NCBI GenBank assembly: GCA_024742275.1
Contig: JANSYS010000023.1
Span: 1-62,489, forward strand
Reading direction: 5' to 3'
Origin: Alphaproteobacteria bacterium
GTDB lineage: Bacteria; Pseudomonadota; Alphaproteobacteria; Thalassobaculales; Thalassobaculaceae
DNA: 62,489 nucleotides
Position 1 is the first letter of the stretch. The number at the start of each line of letters is the position of its first letter. Shown piece after piece: positions 54,280-62,489 of the stretch. The translations under genes were made by a program, and so were the position numbers. Under the pieces are notes generated by a model, which saw only the letters and a list, made by a program, of their open reading frames with translations, did not search any database and had not been told where the DNA came from.

Positions 54280-55629
54280 TTAGGCACCCGGGTTGCAGGT
54301 GCCGAGCTGACCGCCCGCGAACTGCGGGTGGTTCGGCTCGTAGGTGACCTGAGCGACCGGAGTGATCTCGACGATCTCGAGCAAATCGAACTCGGAGGTC
54401 GGATTCTCCTTACCCTTCACGACGAGAACGTCCTTGAAGCACTGGTGGTCTTCTGCGCGGTACAGGGTCGGACCGTTGCCCATGCCGTCGAACTCGAAGC
54501 CTTCCAGGGCCTCGACAACGCCGCACGGGTTGAAGGTGCCGGCCCGCTCGACCGCATCGGCGTACAGAATGGCCTGGACATAGCACGTGTGCGCCGCCTG
54601 GCTCGGCGGGAAACCGTACTTGCTGCCGAACGACTTGACGAAGGCCTGGGACCCCGGATCGCTCAGCGACCAGTGCCAGTTCGTCGATCCGAAGATGCCC
54701 TTAACGTTCGCGCCGGCACCCTTGGCCATCAGCCGCGAGTAGAGCGGAACCACGATCTCGAACTGTTTGCCGTTGACCATACGGTCGCGCAAACCGAACT
54801 GGACCGCGTTGGTCAGCGAATTGACCATGTTGCCGCCGTAGTGGTTGAGCACCAGCACGTCGGCGTCCGACTGAAGGACCGGCGTGATGTAGGACGAGAA
54901 GTCCGTCTGGGCCAACGGCGTCTTCACCGTCTGGACCGTCTGCCAGCCCATCGCTTCCGTGGATGTCCTCACGGCCTCTTCGGTCGTGTAGCCCCAGTTG
55001 TAGTCGGCGGTCAGGTGATAAGCCTTACGGTCGGCGCCGTAATTGGCCTTCAGCACCGGAGCCAGGGCGGCGCCGGACATGTAGCTGTTGAAGAAGTGAC
55101 GGAATCCGTTCGCCTTCTTGTCCTTGCCGGTCGTGTCGTTGGAGTGCGTCAGGCCGGCCATGAAGATCACGCCCGCCTCTTGGCAAAGCGCCTGCACAGC
55201 CACCGCGACACCGGAGGACGAGCCGCCGGTGATCATGATGGCGCCGTCCTTTTCGATCATCGACTTCGCCGATGCGCGGGCGGCGTCAGACTTGGTCTGG
55301 GTATCGCCCGTGACGTACTCAACCTTCTTGCCAAGGATTCCGTTGCCTTTCAGCGCCTTGGACGAGAAGGTGTTCATCATGCCGCCGTCGCCGCCACCGT
55401 TGAGGTGTTCGACCGCCAGCTCGTAGGCGCGCAGTTCGTCCGCACCCTCGTCGGCATACGGGCCGCTCTGCGGCACGTTGAAGCCAAGGGTGACAGTGCT
55501 GCCCGTCGGCTCGTTCAAGTAAGCGTGAGCACTCCTCGTAAAGAAGTGCGGTGCTGCGAGGCCGGCGGTCAGAGCGACGCCTCCCTTCATCAGCGAGCGG
55601 CGCGAGACGCCTTTATCGAAGACTTTCAT
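54280..55629 (-). CDS. HAAT-type ABC substrate-binding protein, TAT-exported
   Basis: A 449-residue periplasmic-binding protein of the Leu/Ile/Val-binding class. The signal is twin-arginine (SRRSLMKGGVALTAGLAAPHFF), followed by VTLGFNVPQSGPYADEGADELRAYELAVEHLNGG. The domain has the LTHSNDTTGKD hinge and YNWGYTTEEAVR. A ligand of branched-chain-amino-acid, amide or aromatic type is possible. It is the first gene of the HAAT operon, with GGGAGGAA before the ATG. It is divergent from the ScfR-like regulator across an AT-rich region, so that regulator may control it. Confidence 0.9.
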   Translation of the reverse strand: MKVFDKGVSRRSLMKGGVALTAGLAAPHFFTRSAHAYLNEPTGSTVTLGFNVPQSGPYADEGADELRAYELAVEHLNGGGDGGMMNTFSSKALKGNGILGKKVEYVTGDTQTKSDAARASAKSMIEKDGAIMITGGSSSGVAVAVQALCQEAGVIFMAGLTHSNDTTGKDKKANGFRHFFNSYMSGAALAPVLKANYGADRKAYHLTADYNWGYTTEEAVRTSTEAMGWQTVQTVKTPLAQTDFSSYITPVLQSDADVLVLNHYGGNMVNSLTNAVQFGLRDRMVNGKQFEIVVPLYSRLMAKGAGANVKGIFGSTNWHWSLSDPGSQAFVKSFGSKYGFPPSQAAHTCYVQAILYADAVERAGTFNPCGVVEALEGFEFDGMGNGPTLYRAEDHQCFKDVLVVKGKENPTSEFDLLEIVEITPVAQVTYEPNHPQFAGGQLGTCNPGA

Positions 55630-55760
55630 TGGTTCCTCCCGTTCGGTCTTCGTCCCTGCCGCGTCTCAACCGATCTCAGTGTGATCTCGTGGCGGTTCGC
55701 GTCGACCTTTCGGCCCCACGATTCCGGACGTCGGCAACGCGACTGTAGAGGTTAATTGAA

Positions 55761-55840
55761 AATTTGCAAACTAAGTTGTTGATTTGCATCAGATAATTTG
55801 TCAATTTGATACACAACGCTACTGCAAAAAAGTAAATTTG
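55761..55840. promoter_or_regulatory. AT-rich divergent promoter with repeated AATTTG/TTTGCAAA sites
   Basis: Between the divergent binding-protein gene and the ScfR-like regulator, an AT-rich stretch carries AATTTG four times (55761, 55795, 55803, 55835) and GATTTGC once (55781). One copy forms the perfect palindrome TTTGCAAA (55763-55770). RamB, an actinobacterial member of the same regulator family, is known to bind a TTTGCAAA-type core, so these are candidate operators for the adjacent regulator. This is inference. Confidence 0.5.
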
Positions 55841-55902
55841 TGACAGATCGGGATATGCCGAGCGCTGTTTCGGCGGGCGGTCGATGGACGTTGGGAGCGG
55901 AA

Positions 55903-57489
55903 ATGGCATTGGAACTGGTGGGTTACCGTATCCGTGAGCGGCGCAAGCAATTGGGCTTCACCCAGGCCGGTCTCGCAAAGATGGTCGGCATTTCGCCCTC
56001 CTATCTGAATCTGATCGAAGCCAGTAAGCGCAATATCGCCGGCGGCCTGCTCATTCGGATCGCGTCGGCCCTCGACCTGGATGCCGAGACGCTTGCCGGC
56101 ACGACCGAGCGGCGTGTCATCGACGACCTGCGCGAGATGGCAGCGGATCCGAGGCTGAAGGTCGCAAGGTTGCCCGAGGATGGTGCCCAGGATCTCGTCG
56201 CCCGACACCTGGATTGGGCGCAGTCCATGCTGGCGCTTTATCGAGCGTACCTCGATCAAGCCGAGACGGTGTCCGCACTCTCCGACCGTCTCAGCCGTGA
56301 TCCTTTCTTGGGTGACCTCTTCCACCAGGTGCTGACGCACATTACGACCCTACGGTCGGTGTCGGAGATTCTTGAGAACGTCGCCGATCTGCCAACCGAC
56401 CAGCAAAAGCGCTTCCAGGCGATGATGACCGAGGAGAGCACCAAGCTGAGCGACGTCGCCCAGGCGCTAACCGATTTCTTCGAAGTCCCGGAAGCCGACA
56501 CAAGATCGGTGACCCCGGCCGAGGAGGTCGACGACTTCTTGATCGAACGGCGCAACCATTTCCCCGAACTCGAGGCCGCGGCGGCAACCATGCGCAAGGA
56601 GGTCGAACGCCAGGGCGAGACGATGATGAGCGCATTGATCGACTATCTCGACCGGCGCCATGGCATCTCGGTGAGCAATCGGGTCCGCGACACCGGTGGG
56701 GAGTCGGCGGTCGAGCGCTTCCGCAACCACTGTCGGTTCGACCCGGAGAGCCGAACCTTGGTGTTCCTCGACAACGCGTCGATCTCGACCCGTCGTTTCC
56801 AGCTCGCGCGCGTCGCTGCGGAGCTTACGCTGAGGGACAGCATCGAGCGGGAGATCGACGATCCCCGCCTCTCAACCGATGCCGCTCGCGCCCAGGCCTT
56901 CCGGGCGCTCGCCTCTTACACGGCGAGCGCCGCGCTGCTGCCGTACAGCAGTTTCCTCGAGCATGCGATCGATTGCCGCTACGACATCGAGGTGCTGCGC
57001 CAGCGGTACGCCGCCAGCTTCGAACAGGTGGCACACCGACTGATCACGCTGCGCCGAAGGGGGGAGGAGGGAATCCCATTCGCATTCCTTCGATCCAACC
57101 CGGCCGGTCACGCGACGAAGCGCTTCCCGTTGCCCGGCCTGCCGTTGCCGCGATACGGCCATGCTTGCCCGCTCTGGGCGATCTACCAGTCGTTCCAAAC
57201 CCCGGACCGCGTTGTTCGGCAACTTGCGGAGTTTCCGGATCGTGGGCGCTTTCTGTTCGTCGCTCGAACCGTGACGAAGCAACCTGCCACTTTCCATGAG
57301 CCGCCTGTGTTGCATTCCGTGATGTTGGCCTGTGAGGCGGTTCATGCCGACGCCACGGTCTATGCCGACGGCCTGGATCTCAGCGCCCGGCGGATGGCGG
57401 CCCGGGTCGGTGCGAGCTGTCGGCTCTGTCCGCGCATCGACTGTCTTCATCGCGAAGAGGAACCGATCGTGCGCAGCGAGGCCCAGTGA
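55903..57489 (+). CDS. XRE-type short-chain acyl-CoA regulator (ScfR/RamB/PrpR-like)
   Basis: The 528-residue regulator has an XRE helix-turn-helix at the start (LGFTQAGLAKMVGISPSYLNLIE), then a long helical region. A degenerate IrrE/ImmA-like domain (RRFQLARVAAELTL, lacking the HExxH zinc site) comes next, then a C-terminal ligand domain with CRLCPRIDCLHRE cysteines. Relatives control acetate and propionate assimilation. The ATG at 55903 has GGGAG five bases upstream; an in-frame GTG at 55840 has no such site. It leads a cluster with a response regulator and a symporter-fused kinase, and it faces a divergent HAAT importer gene. Confidence 0.85.
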   Translation: MALELVGYRIRERRKQLGFTQAGLAKMVGISPSYLNLIEASKRNIAGGLLIRIASALDLDAETLAGTTERRVIDDLREMAADPRLKVARLPEDGAQDLVARHLDWAQSMLALYRAYLDQAETVSALSDRLSRDPFLGDLFHQVLTHITTLRSVSEILENVADLPTDQQKRFQAMMTEESTKLSDVAQALTDFFEVPEADTRSVTPAEEVDDFLIERRNHFPELEAAAATMRKEVERQGETMMSALIDYLDRRHGISVSNRVRDTGGESAVERFRNHCRFDPESRTLVFLDNASISTRRFQLARVAAELTLRDSIEREIDDPRLSTDAARAQAFRALASYTASAALLPYSSFLEHAIDCRYDIEVLRQRYAASFEQVAHRLITLRRRGEEGIPFAFLRSNPAGHATKRFPLPGLPLPRYGHACPLWAIYQSFQTPDRVVRQLAEFPDRGRFLFVARTVTKQPATFHEPPVLHSVMLACEAVHADATVYADGLDLSARRMAARVGASCRLCPRIDCLHREEEPIVRSEAQ

Positions 57490-57602
57490 CGGCGTCGGTG
57501 CTCGGACCCGTCGTCGTGAATCTTTCCGTGTCGACGACAACGGCGCTACACTGGCCGTAATGACACCGGACAAACCGGTGAGCCTGGGGGAGGAGCCGTA
57601 TC

Positions 57603-57971
57603 GTGTCGGCACATGTTCTTATTGCCGAGGATGAACCGAACATCGTCGAGTCCCTGAGCTTCATCCTGCGCAGGGAAGGTTGCGAGGTTACGGCAGTCTT
57701 CGATGGGCGGGCGGTGATAGACAAGATTGCGACGATGCGTCCCGATTTGGTGATCCTGGACGTCATGCTGCCGAAGATGAACGGGTTCGAGGTCCTAAAA
57801 TGGATCAAGAGCAATCCCGAACTTCAGGGGCTGCCGGTGATGGTTCTGACGGCCAAAGGTCAGGACAAGGACCGCAAGACGGCGGAGGAGCTTGGGGCGG
57901 ACGCTTTCGTGACGAAGCCGTTCTCCAACAAGGAGGTCGTGGAGCGGGTCATGACCCTGGCCTCGACTTGA
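57603..57971 (+). CDS. Single-domain response regulator
   Basis: A 122-residue receiver with IAEDEPN (acidic pocket), phosphoacceptor Asp53 in LVILDVMLPKMNG, LTAKGQDKD and the conserved Lys in VTKPFSNKE. There is no DNA-binding domain in the chain. It starts with GTG preceded by a GGGGGAGGAG site. The gene order (acyl-CoA regulator, receiver, small membrane protein, symporter-kinase) makes the downstream kinase its likely phosphate donor, as in CrbS/CrbR-type acetate systems, although CrbR itself carries an output domain. Confidence 0.9.
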   Translation: MSAHVLIAEDEPNIVESLSFILRREGCEVTAVFDGRAVIDKIATMRPDLVILDVMLPKMNGFEVLKWIKSNPELQGLPVMVLTAKGQDKDRKTAEELGADAFVTKPFSNKEVVERVMTLAST

Positions 57972-57993
57972 GCCGGGGCGGCACGCTCCTGCC

Positions 57994-58266
57994 ATGACGA
58001 TGCGGGCGACCCGAACGAAGACTCGCGACGCCGTCGCGCTGATGGTTCTGCTCGGGACGTTTCTGGTCATGCCGCCGATCCTTGGTGTCGTGAACCAACC
58101 AACAACCGTGTTCGGTTTGCCGACGACCGTCGTCTACGTCTTCTCGGTCTGGGCGGCCTTGATCGCTGGGACCCGGATCATCGCGCGCCGCGCCGACCGC
58201 TCGGGCGAGTGGGACGAGGTGAGGATCCAGTCCAAGCGTCCCGACCCGGAGCAGGAGGTCGGCTGA
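57994..58266 (+). CDS. Small membrane protein, possible symporter accessory subunit
   Basis: A 90-residue protein with two predicted helices (VALMVLLGTFLVMPPILGVV and TTVVYVFSVWAALIAGTRII) and a charged cytoplasmic tail (RRADRSGEWDEVRIQSKRPDPEQEVG). Size and the FGLPTTVVYVFSVW motif recall the small subunits that accompany acetate-type sodium symporters (DUF485/DUF4212-like), but I am not certain. The stop TGA shares its A with the ATG of the symporter-kinase, so the two are co-translated and probably interact. Confidence 0.75.
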   Translation: MTMRATRTKTRDAVALMVLLGTFLVMPPILGVVNQPTTVFGLPTTVVYVFSVWAALIAGTRIIARRADRSGEWDEVRIQSKRPDPEQEVG

Positions 58267-60989
58267 TGTTGTCGGCGGACGTCGTGCTCGTAACGGCGCT
58301 GGCGTATGTGGCGCTGCTCTTCGTCGTCGCTTTCATCAGCGACCGCAGGGCCCGAGGCGGGCGCGTCGGCCTGGCACATTCGCCGCTGATCTACACCCTG
58401 TCGATTTCGGTCTACTGCACCTCTTGGACGTTCTACGGCGCCGTCGGCTCTGCGGCCCGTAGCGGACTTGAATTCGTGACGATCTATCTGGGCCCCACTC
58501 TTGTTTTCGTCGGCTGGTGGTTTGTGCTGCGCAAACTGGTGCGCATCGGCCGGATCCACCGGATCTCCTCTGTCGCGGACCTGGTGTCCTCGCGCTACGG
58601 CAAGAGCACGACGCTGGCGGTCCTGGTCACCGTCATCGCGGTGATCGCGAGCACCCCCTACATCGCGCTTCAGCTAAAGGCGGTCACCATCAGCTTTTCG
58701 GTCGTGGGGAGTGCCGGAAACGAGGCGGTGATGGACGTCTCCACTGCGTTTTGGGTCGCGGTGGGGATGGCGGCCTTTACCATCCTGTTCGGTACCCGGA
58801 ACATCGATGCGAACGAGCGTCACCATGGGGTGGTTGCAGCCATCGCTCTGGAGGCGCTGGTCAAACTCGTCGCCCTTCTGGCCGTGGGTGGCTTCGCCGT
58901 CTACGGTGTCGCGGGCGGCCTTGACGCGGTGTTCGCCATGCCGGCGGCCCAGATCGTCATAGACCCCGACCATGTTTTCGGGCCGCGCTGGGTGACCATG
59001 ACCTTCCTGGCCGGTGCCGCCATTCTGTGCCTGCCGCGCCAGTTTCAGGTGACGGTGGTCGAGAACGCCGACGAGGGGCAGTTGCGGACCGCCTCCTGGC
59101 TGTTCCCGCTTTATCTGTTCCTGATGGGGTGCTCGATCCTGCCGATCGCCATCGCCGGTCTGACGCTCCTGCCGCCGGGCTCCAATCCAGACATGTTCGT
59201 GCTGACCCTGCCGATGGCCCACGGCCAGGATGCACTCGCGCTGCTCGCCTTCATCGGCGGTTTCTCGTCGGCGACCTCCATGGTGATCGTCGCCTGCATC
59301 GCGCTCTCGATCATGGTGTCGAACCACATCGTGATTCCGGTGGTGCTGCGGTTGCCCATACTGAGCGAGGCGATCAGCGGAGACGTGAAGCGGCTGCTCC
59401 TGTTCAGCCGCCGGGTCAGCATCGTGCTGCTGCTACTGCTGGGCTTCGGCTACTTCGTCGCCAGCGCCCAGTCCGACGCGCTCGCCGCCATGGGACTGAT
59501 CGCCTTCGCCGGCGTGGCGCAGATCCTGCCCGCGATGGTGGGTGGGCTGTATTGGCGGTCGGCCTCGAAGGCGGGAGCGGCCGTGGGCATGTTCGCCGGC
59601 TTCCTGATGTGGATGTACACCCTCGTCCTGCCGAATTTCGAGGGCGTGTGGTTCGTCACATCGGCTCTGATGCTGGAGGGACCATGGGGGATCGGATGGT
59701 TGCGTCCGCACGCGCTGTTCGGCGTCGAGGGCAGCGATCCGTTGGTCCATTCGGTGTTCTGGAGCATGACCGTCAACGTCGTGCTTTTCGCCGTCGTGTC
59801 CCTGATCCGCGAGCAGAACCCGCTCGAGCGGCTCCAGGGGACCCTGTTCGTCGACGTTTTCCGCAATCCGACCGAAAGCGAGGGGCGGTTCATCACCCGG
59901 TCGGCGACGGTGGACGATCTCTACATCATGGCTCAGAGAATCCTGGGGGCGGACGAGGCGCAGCGGGTGTTCGCGCAGTTCGCTCGCCGCCAGGGTTCGG
60001 CCAACGACATGCCCCGCCCGGACGCTGAGTTCATCGCCCATCTGGAGCGGCTGTTGGCGGGCGGCATCGGCGCCGCATCGGCCAGGGTGATGATCAGCCA
60101 GGTGGTGACCGGTGAGACCATCAGCCTGGACGAGCTCATCCGCCTGGTCGACGAGACCCAGCAGGTGATCGAGTATTCGCAGCGCCTGGAGGCGCAGTCC
60201 AAGGAGTTGCAGCAGACAGCAAAGGCGCTGCAGGACGCGAATGAACGGCTCCGGATGCTGGACACGCAGAAGGACGATTTTCTCAGCCAGGTCAGCCATG
60301 AGGTGCGCACGCCCATGGCGTCGATCCGCTCCTTCTCGGAGATCCTTCTGGACAACCCGGACATCGAGTCCGACCGCGCCCGCAAGTACCTCAAGATCAT
60401 TCAGGACGAGACCCTTCGCCTGTCGCGGTTGCTGGATGAGATCCTGGATGTGTCGCATCTCGATAGCGGGCAGTTCGCCTTGCGGCTCGAGGATGTGGAT
60501 GGCGCGCGTATCCTGGAACATGCGGTCGAGACCAGCCGTGGCATGGCTGCGGCGGCGGGGGTGGTCGTCGATTACGGCCCCTGTGTCGCGACGGCCCCGA
60601 TCCGTGCCGATGGCGACCGCCTCGCGCAGATCTTCATGAACGTGCTCTCCAACGCCATCAAGTACAACACGAGCGAGAACCCGACGGTGACCGTCAGCAG
60701 CCGGATCGACGGGGGGATCTACTACGCGTATGTGGACGACAACGGACCCGGCATCCCCGCCGAGGACCGCGAGCGCATCTTCGCCAAGTTTGCCCGCGGG
60801 CGCGAACTCACGCCGGGGCATCGCACCGGTGCCGGACTGGGTCTCTCCATCAGCCGCAGCATCGCGCGGATGCTGGGCGGCGATCTCGAATTGCTGCCCG
60901 AGCCGGGGCGCGGCACCGGTCGGGGCGGGGCCCGGTTCCGGGTTCGGCTGCCATTGCGGGCGGAAACGGCGGCCGCCGCCGGTGACTAG
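58266..60989 (+). CDS. Sodium/solute symporter-fused sensor histidine kinase
   Basis: The 907-residue protein has an N-terminal sodium:solute symporter domain of about 12-13 helices (residues 1-510). It begins TLSISVYCTSWTFYGAVGSAARSG and includes GGFSSATSMVIVACIALSIMVSNH and VAQILPAMVGGLYWRSASKAG. A helical linker and coiled coil (IEYSQRLEAQSKELQQTAKALQDANERLRML) lead to a HisKA domain with FLSQVSHEVRTPMASI (His678) and a HATPase (VLSNAIKYN, DDNGPGIP, GAGLGLSIS). This is the architecture of CbrA/CrbS/ActS-like sensors that link carboxylate or amino-acid transport with transcription. The start at 58266 overlaps the previous stop. Confidence 0.92.
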   Translation: MLSADVVLVTALAYVALLFVVAFISDRRARGGRVGLAHSPLIYTLSISVYCTSWTFYGAVGSAARSGLEFVTIYLGPTLVFVGWWFVLRKLVRIGRIHRISSVADLVSSRYGKSTTLAVLVTVIAVIASTPYIALQLKAVTISFSVVGSAGNEAVMDVSTAFWVAVGMAAFTILFGTRNIDANERHHGVVAAIALEALVKLVALLAVGGFAVYGVAGGLDAVFAMPAAQIVIDPDHVFGPRWVTMTFLAGAAILCLPRQFQVTVVENADEGQLRTASWLFPLYLFLMGCSILPIAIAGLTLLPPGSNPDMFVLTLPMAHGQDALALLAFIGGFSSATSMVIVACIALSIMVSNHIVIPVVLRLPILSEAISGDVKRLLLFSRRVSIVLLLLLGFGYFVASAQSDALAAMGLIAFAGVAQILPAMVGGLYWRSASKAGAAVGMFAGFLMWMYTLVLPNFEGVWFVTSALMLEGPWGIGWLRPHALFGVEGSDPLVHSVFWSMTVNVVLFAVVSLIREQNPLERLQGTLFVDVFRNPTESEGRFITRSATVDDLYIMAQRILGADEAQRVFAQFARRQGSANDMPRPDAEFIAHLERLLAGGIGAASARVMISQVVTGETISLDELIRLVDETQQVIEYSQRLEAQSKELQQTAKALQDANERLRMLDTQKDDFLSQVSHEVRTPMASIRSFSEILLDNPDIESDRARKYLKIIQDETLRLSRLLDEILDVSHLDSGQFALRLEDVDGARILEHAVETSRGMAAAAGVVVDYGPCVATAPIRADGDRLAQIFMNVLSNAIKYNTSENPTVTVSSRIDGGIYYAYVDDNGPGIPAEDRERIFAKFARGRELTPGHRTGAGLGLSISRSIARMLGGDLELLPEPGRGTGRGGARFRVRLPLRAETAAAAGD

Positions 60990-61043
60990 CCGGCTGCGCG
61001 TGTTGTCCGGTCGACCCGCTTCCATCGACCTCAGACCAGCTCC

Positions 61044-61658
61044 ATGACGGCACCCGAAGATCCCACCGACCCGACGAGGCGACGCTCGGACCCGGTCGAT
61101 CCAGACCTGCGGCTAGGTGCCCGTTTGGCGCTGCCGGACGCTCTGCGGCGCCTGGTTGAGGATCTACCGCAGGATGCCTGGAGCGATCATCCGGGCTTCG
61201 GCGGGCTGACACTGTTCTGGCTGGAGCGGCATGCCGGCTTTCGCAGTCTTCTGAAACGGATATCCGACGACGCACGGACGACGGCGATTGGCTCCATCGA
61301 TGTGCAAGACTATGCGCCGCAACTCTATCGACATGCCCGCACTCTCCTTGGTGAACTGCACGGGCATCATTCCATCGAGGACGCCCAGTACTTCCCGCAG
61401 CTTCGGCGTCTGGAACCTTCGGTGTCGCGAGGGTTCGATCTGTTGGAAGCCGATCACCGAGACCTAGATCTTCGCCTGCACGAGTTCGCCGGCGCTGTGA
61501 ACGGACTTCTGCAGGCCGCCCAATCGGGAGCGCTGGCACGGTCGGATGTGGAGCGGTTCGCCGATACCGTCGAGGGGTTCCGGGGCCTGCTCGATCGTCA
61601 CCTCGTGGACGAGGAGGAGATCGTCATTCCGGTCCTATTGAGACTTTCGGGCGGTTAG
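61044..61658 (+). CDS. Hemerythrin-like domain protein
   Basis: A 204-residue protein with a four-helix hemerythrin-type bundle. Visible metal ligands are FWLERHAGF, LLGELHGHHSIEDAQYFP, LEADHRDLDLRLHEF and LLDRHLVDEEEIVIP, giving the paired His/Glu/Asp pattern of a di-iron site. The first 40 residues are polar and variable. Such proteins bind oxygen or iron or sense redox state. It follows the symporter-kinase by 54 bases and might be the last gene of that transcript, although no functional link is evident. Confidence 0.85.
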   Translation: MTAPEDPTDPTRRRSDPVDPDLRLGARLALPDALRRLVEDLPQDAWSDHPGFGGLTLFWLERHAGFRSLLKRISDDARTTAIGSIDVQDYAPQLYRHARTLLGELHGHHSIEDAQYFPQLRRLEPSVSRGFDLLEADHRDLDLRLHEFAGAVNGLLQAAQSGALARSDVERFADTVEGFRGLLDRHLVDEEEIVIPVLLRLSGG

Positions 61659-61752
61659 CCGGCCGGTCTGCGTCCTGTCTGCCCCATCTTGCATGGTCGT
61701 TCTGGATGCCGTGTTCAACGCTGCGATCGTGCTCGATGTCCATCAACGTTCC

Positions 61753-62489
61753 TAGAGCATTTTCGATCGTCAATGAATCGTTGAGGATTTCCAAGAGGGG
61801 TCGAATCTGAATCACCGTTGTGGCTGGGATTTGAGGCCAGCGGTGATGATGCGAGCCCTATCGGATGACTTGAGACGGCGTGTGGTTGAAGCGGTCGATG
61901 CGGGGATGTCCCGGCGGGCGGCGGCGGATCGGTTCGGGCTTGGGATCGCGACAGCGATCCGATGGGTCGAGCGCTGGAGATCGACCGGGAGCTGGGCGGC
62001 GCGACCAGGCTGCGCGGACGTGCCGCCAAGGGCGAACGATGCCGCGCGTCAGTCCCACATGGACATTGGAAGACGACGACCTTCGTGGGCGCGCTGCGGC
62101 TCGGCAGCATGACGGCGCCGATGACCCTGAACGGGGCGATGAACGGCCCGGCCTTCACCGCCTATGTCGAGCAGGTCCTGGCGCCGACCCTGCGCGCAGG
62201 CGACATCGTCGTCATGGACAACCTCCCGGCCCACAAGCCCGTCGCCGTGCGCCAAGCCATCGAGCGGGCCGGAGCTGAGCTCCGCTTCCTGCCGCCCTAC
62301 AACCCTGACTTCAACCCGATCGAGATGGCCTTCCCCAAGATCAAGGCGCTCCTGAAGAAAGCCGCAGCCCGAACCGTCACCGATCTCTTGAACGCCGCCC
62401 GAGACGCGGTCGACACTATCTCGCCAATCGAGGTCAGAAACTACTTCACCGCAACTGGATATGAGCCGGAGTGATCGGAAAATGCTCTA
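61753..62489 (+). mobile_element. Internally deleted IS630-family element
   Basis: Both ends are present. TA then GAGCATTTTCGATC lies at 61753-61768, and its reverse complement with one extra base, GATCGGAAAATGCTC then TA, ends at 62489. TA flanks are the target duplication expected for IS630/Tc1. The element is about 735 bases, whereas full-length relatives are about 1.1 kb. The missing part lies inside the transposase. It could be mobilised in trans if a full copy exists elsewhere. The right end coincides with the window end. Confidence 0.85.
61849..62474 (+). pseudogene. IS630 transposase with internal deletion and frameshift
   Basis: The N-terminal part (from ATG 61849) is a helix-turn-helix region: [43 protein letters not shown]. 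Near 62010 the frame changes, and sequence resumes in another frame with [23 protein letters not shown], followed by the DDE domain with the second catalytic Asp ([11 protein letters not shown]) and the Glu in [17 protein letters not shown]. The stretch that should hold the first catalytic Asp (normally FIDETW) is missing. Together this means the copy cannot encode an active transposase. Confidence 0.85.

Noticed and set aside
58266..60989. Simple sodium/proline symporter
   Set aside because: The C-terminal 280 residues carry complete HisKA and HATPase motifs (His678, N and G boxes), so it is a sensor kinase.
59433..61025. Long minus-strand open frame opposite the symporter-kinase
   Set aside because: It is the antisense of conserved kinase and symporter motifs and shows no domain of its own.

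Overview
The window reads as a GC-rich alphaproteobacterial chromosome segment, most like a marine or soil member of the Rhodospirillales. This is an inference from gene content and style: class II DAHP synthase, a TAT-exported HAAT and opine/peptide-type ABC transporter set, an ScfR-type acyl-CoA regulator beside a symporter-fused histidine kinase, PAS_5- and DUF3445-type proteins, and high G+C third positions. I cannot assign a species. Genes are dense, mostly with Shine-Dalgarno starts and many 1-4 bp start/stop overlaps, which mark operons.

Layout. 1-139 is the tail of an IS3-family element (end of orfA, first codons of orfB). 232-9663 is housekeeping: phosphoglucomutase, two small genes, tRNA-Val(CAC), phosphoglycolate phosphatase, glmU-glmS with a coupled hydrolase, a secreted small protein, and succinate-semialdehyde dehydrogenase. 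9705-24924 holds an SHOCT-tailed lipoprotein, glutathione reductase, a minus-strand operon of cupin plus two related glycosyltransferase-like proteins (one with a long TPR array), class II DAHP synthase, a nicotinate-phosphoribosyltransferase-like gene coupled to a class I amidotransferase, two convergent GT9 heptosyltransferase-like genes, a DHFR-like reductase, an omega-transaminase, a lipoprotein and a Sel1 protein.

25068-34358 is the most interesting part. It is one tight plus-strand operon encoding a HAD-UbiA fusion, a DprE1-like FAD oxidoreductase, a DprE2-like SDR, an NAD-dependent epimerase, an FAD amine-oxidase-like protein, a GtrA protein, a large GT-C-like membrane protein and a DUF3445 protein. 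The first three are the enzymes that in mycobacteria make polyprenyl-phosphoryl-D-arabinofuranose. GtrA plus the membrane protein would supply the flipping and transfer steps. I read it as a self-contained lipid-linked pentose (D-arabinofuranose-like) glycosylation system in a Gram-negative.

34737-40235 is a peptide/opine-type ABC importer (TAT-exported binding protein, two permeases, one fused double ATPase). 40428-49536 holds signalling and metabolic genes: a hybrid histidine kinase with receiver and Hpt domains, a CheY-like regulator, a cupin, a MmgE/PrpD protein, an SDR and a chemoreceptor ending in a PilZ domain; a PAS-like protein follows. 50352-55629 (minus strand) is a complete branched-chain-amino-acid-type (HAAT) ABC importer. 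55903-60989 is a regulatory module: ScfR-like regulator, single-receiver response regulator, small membrane protein, and a sodium/solute-symporter-fused histidine kinase, probably tied to short-chain carboxylate sensing. A hemerythrin-like protein follows. 61753-62489 is an internally deleted IS630-family element with both terminal repeats, ending at the window edge.
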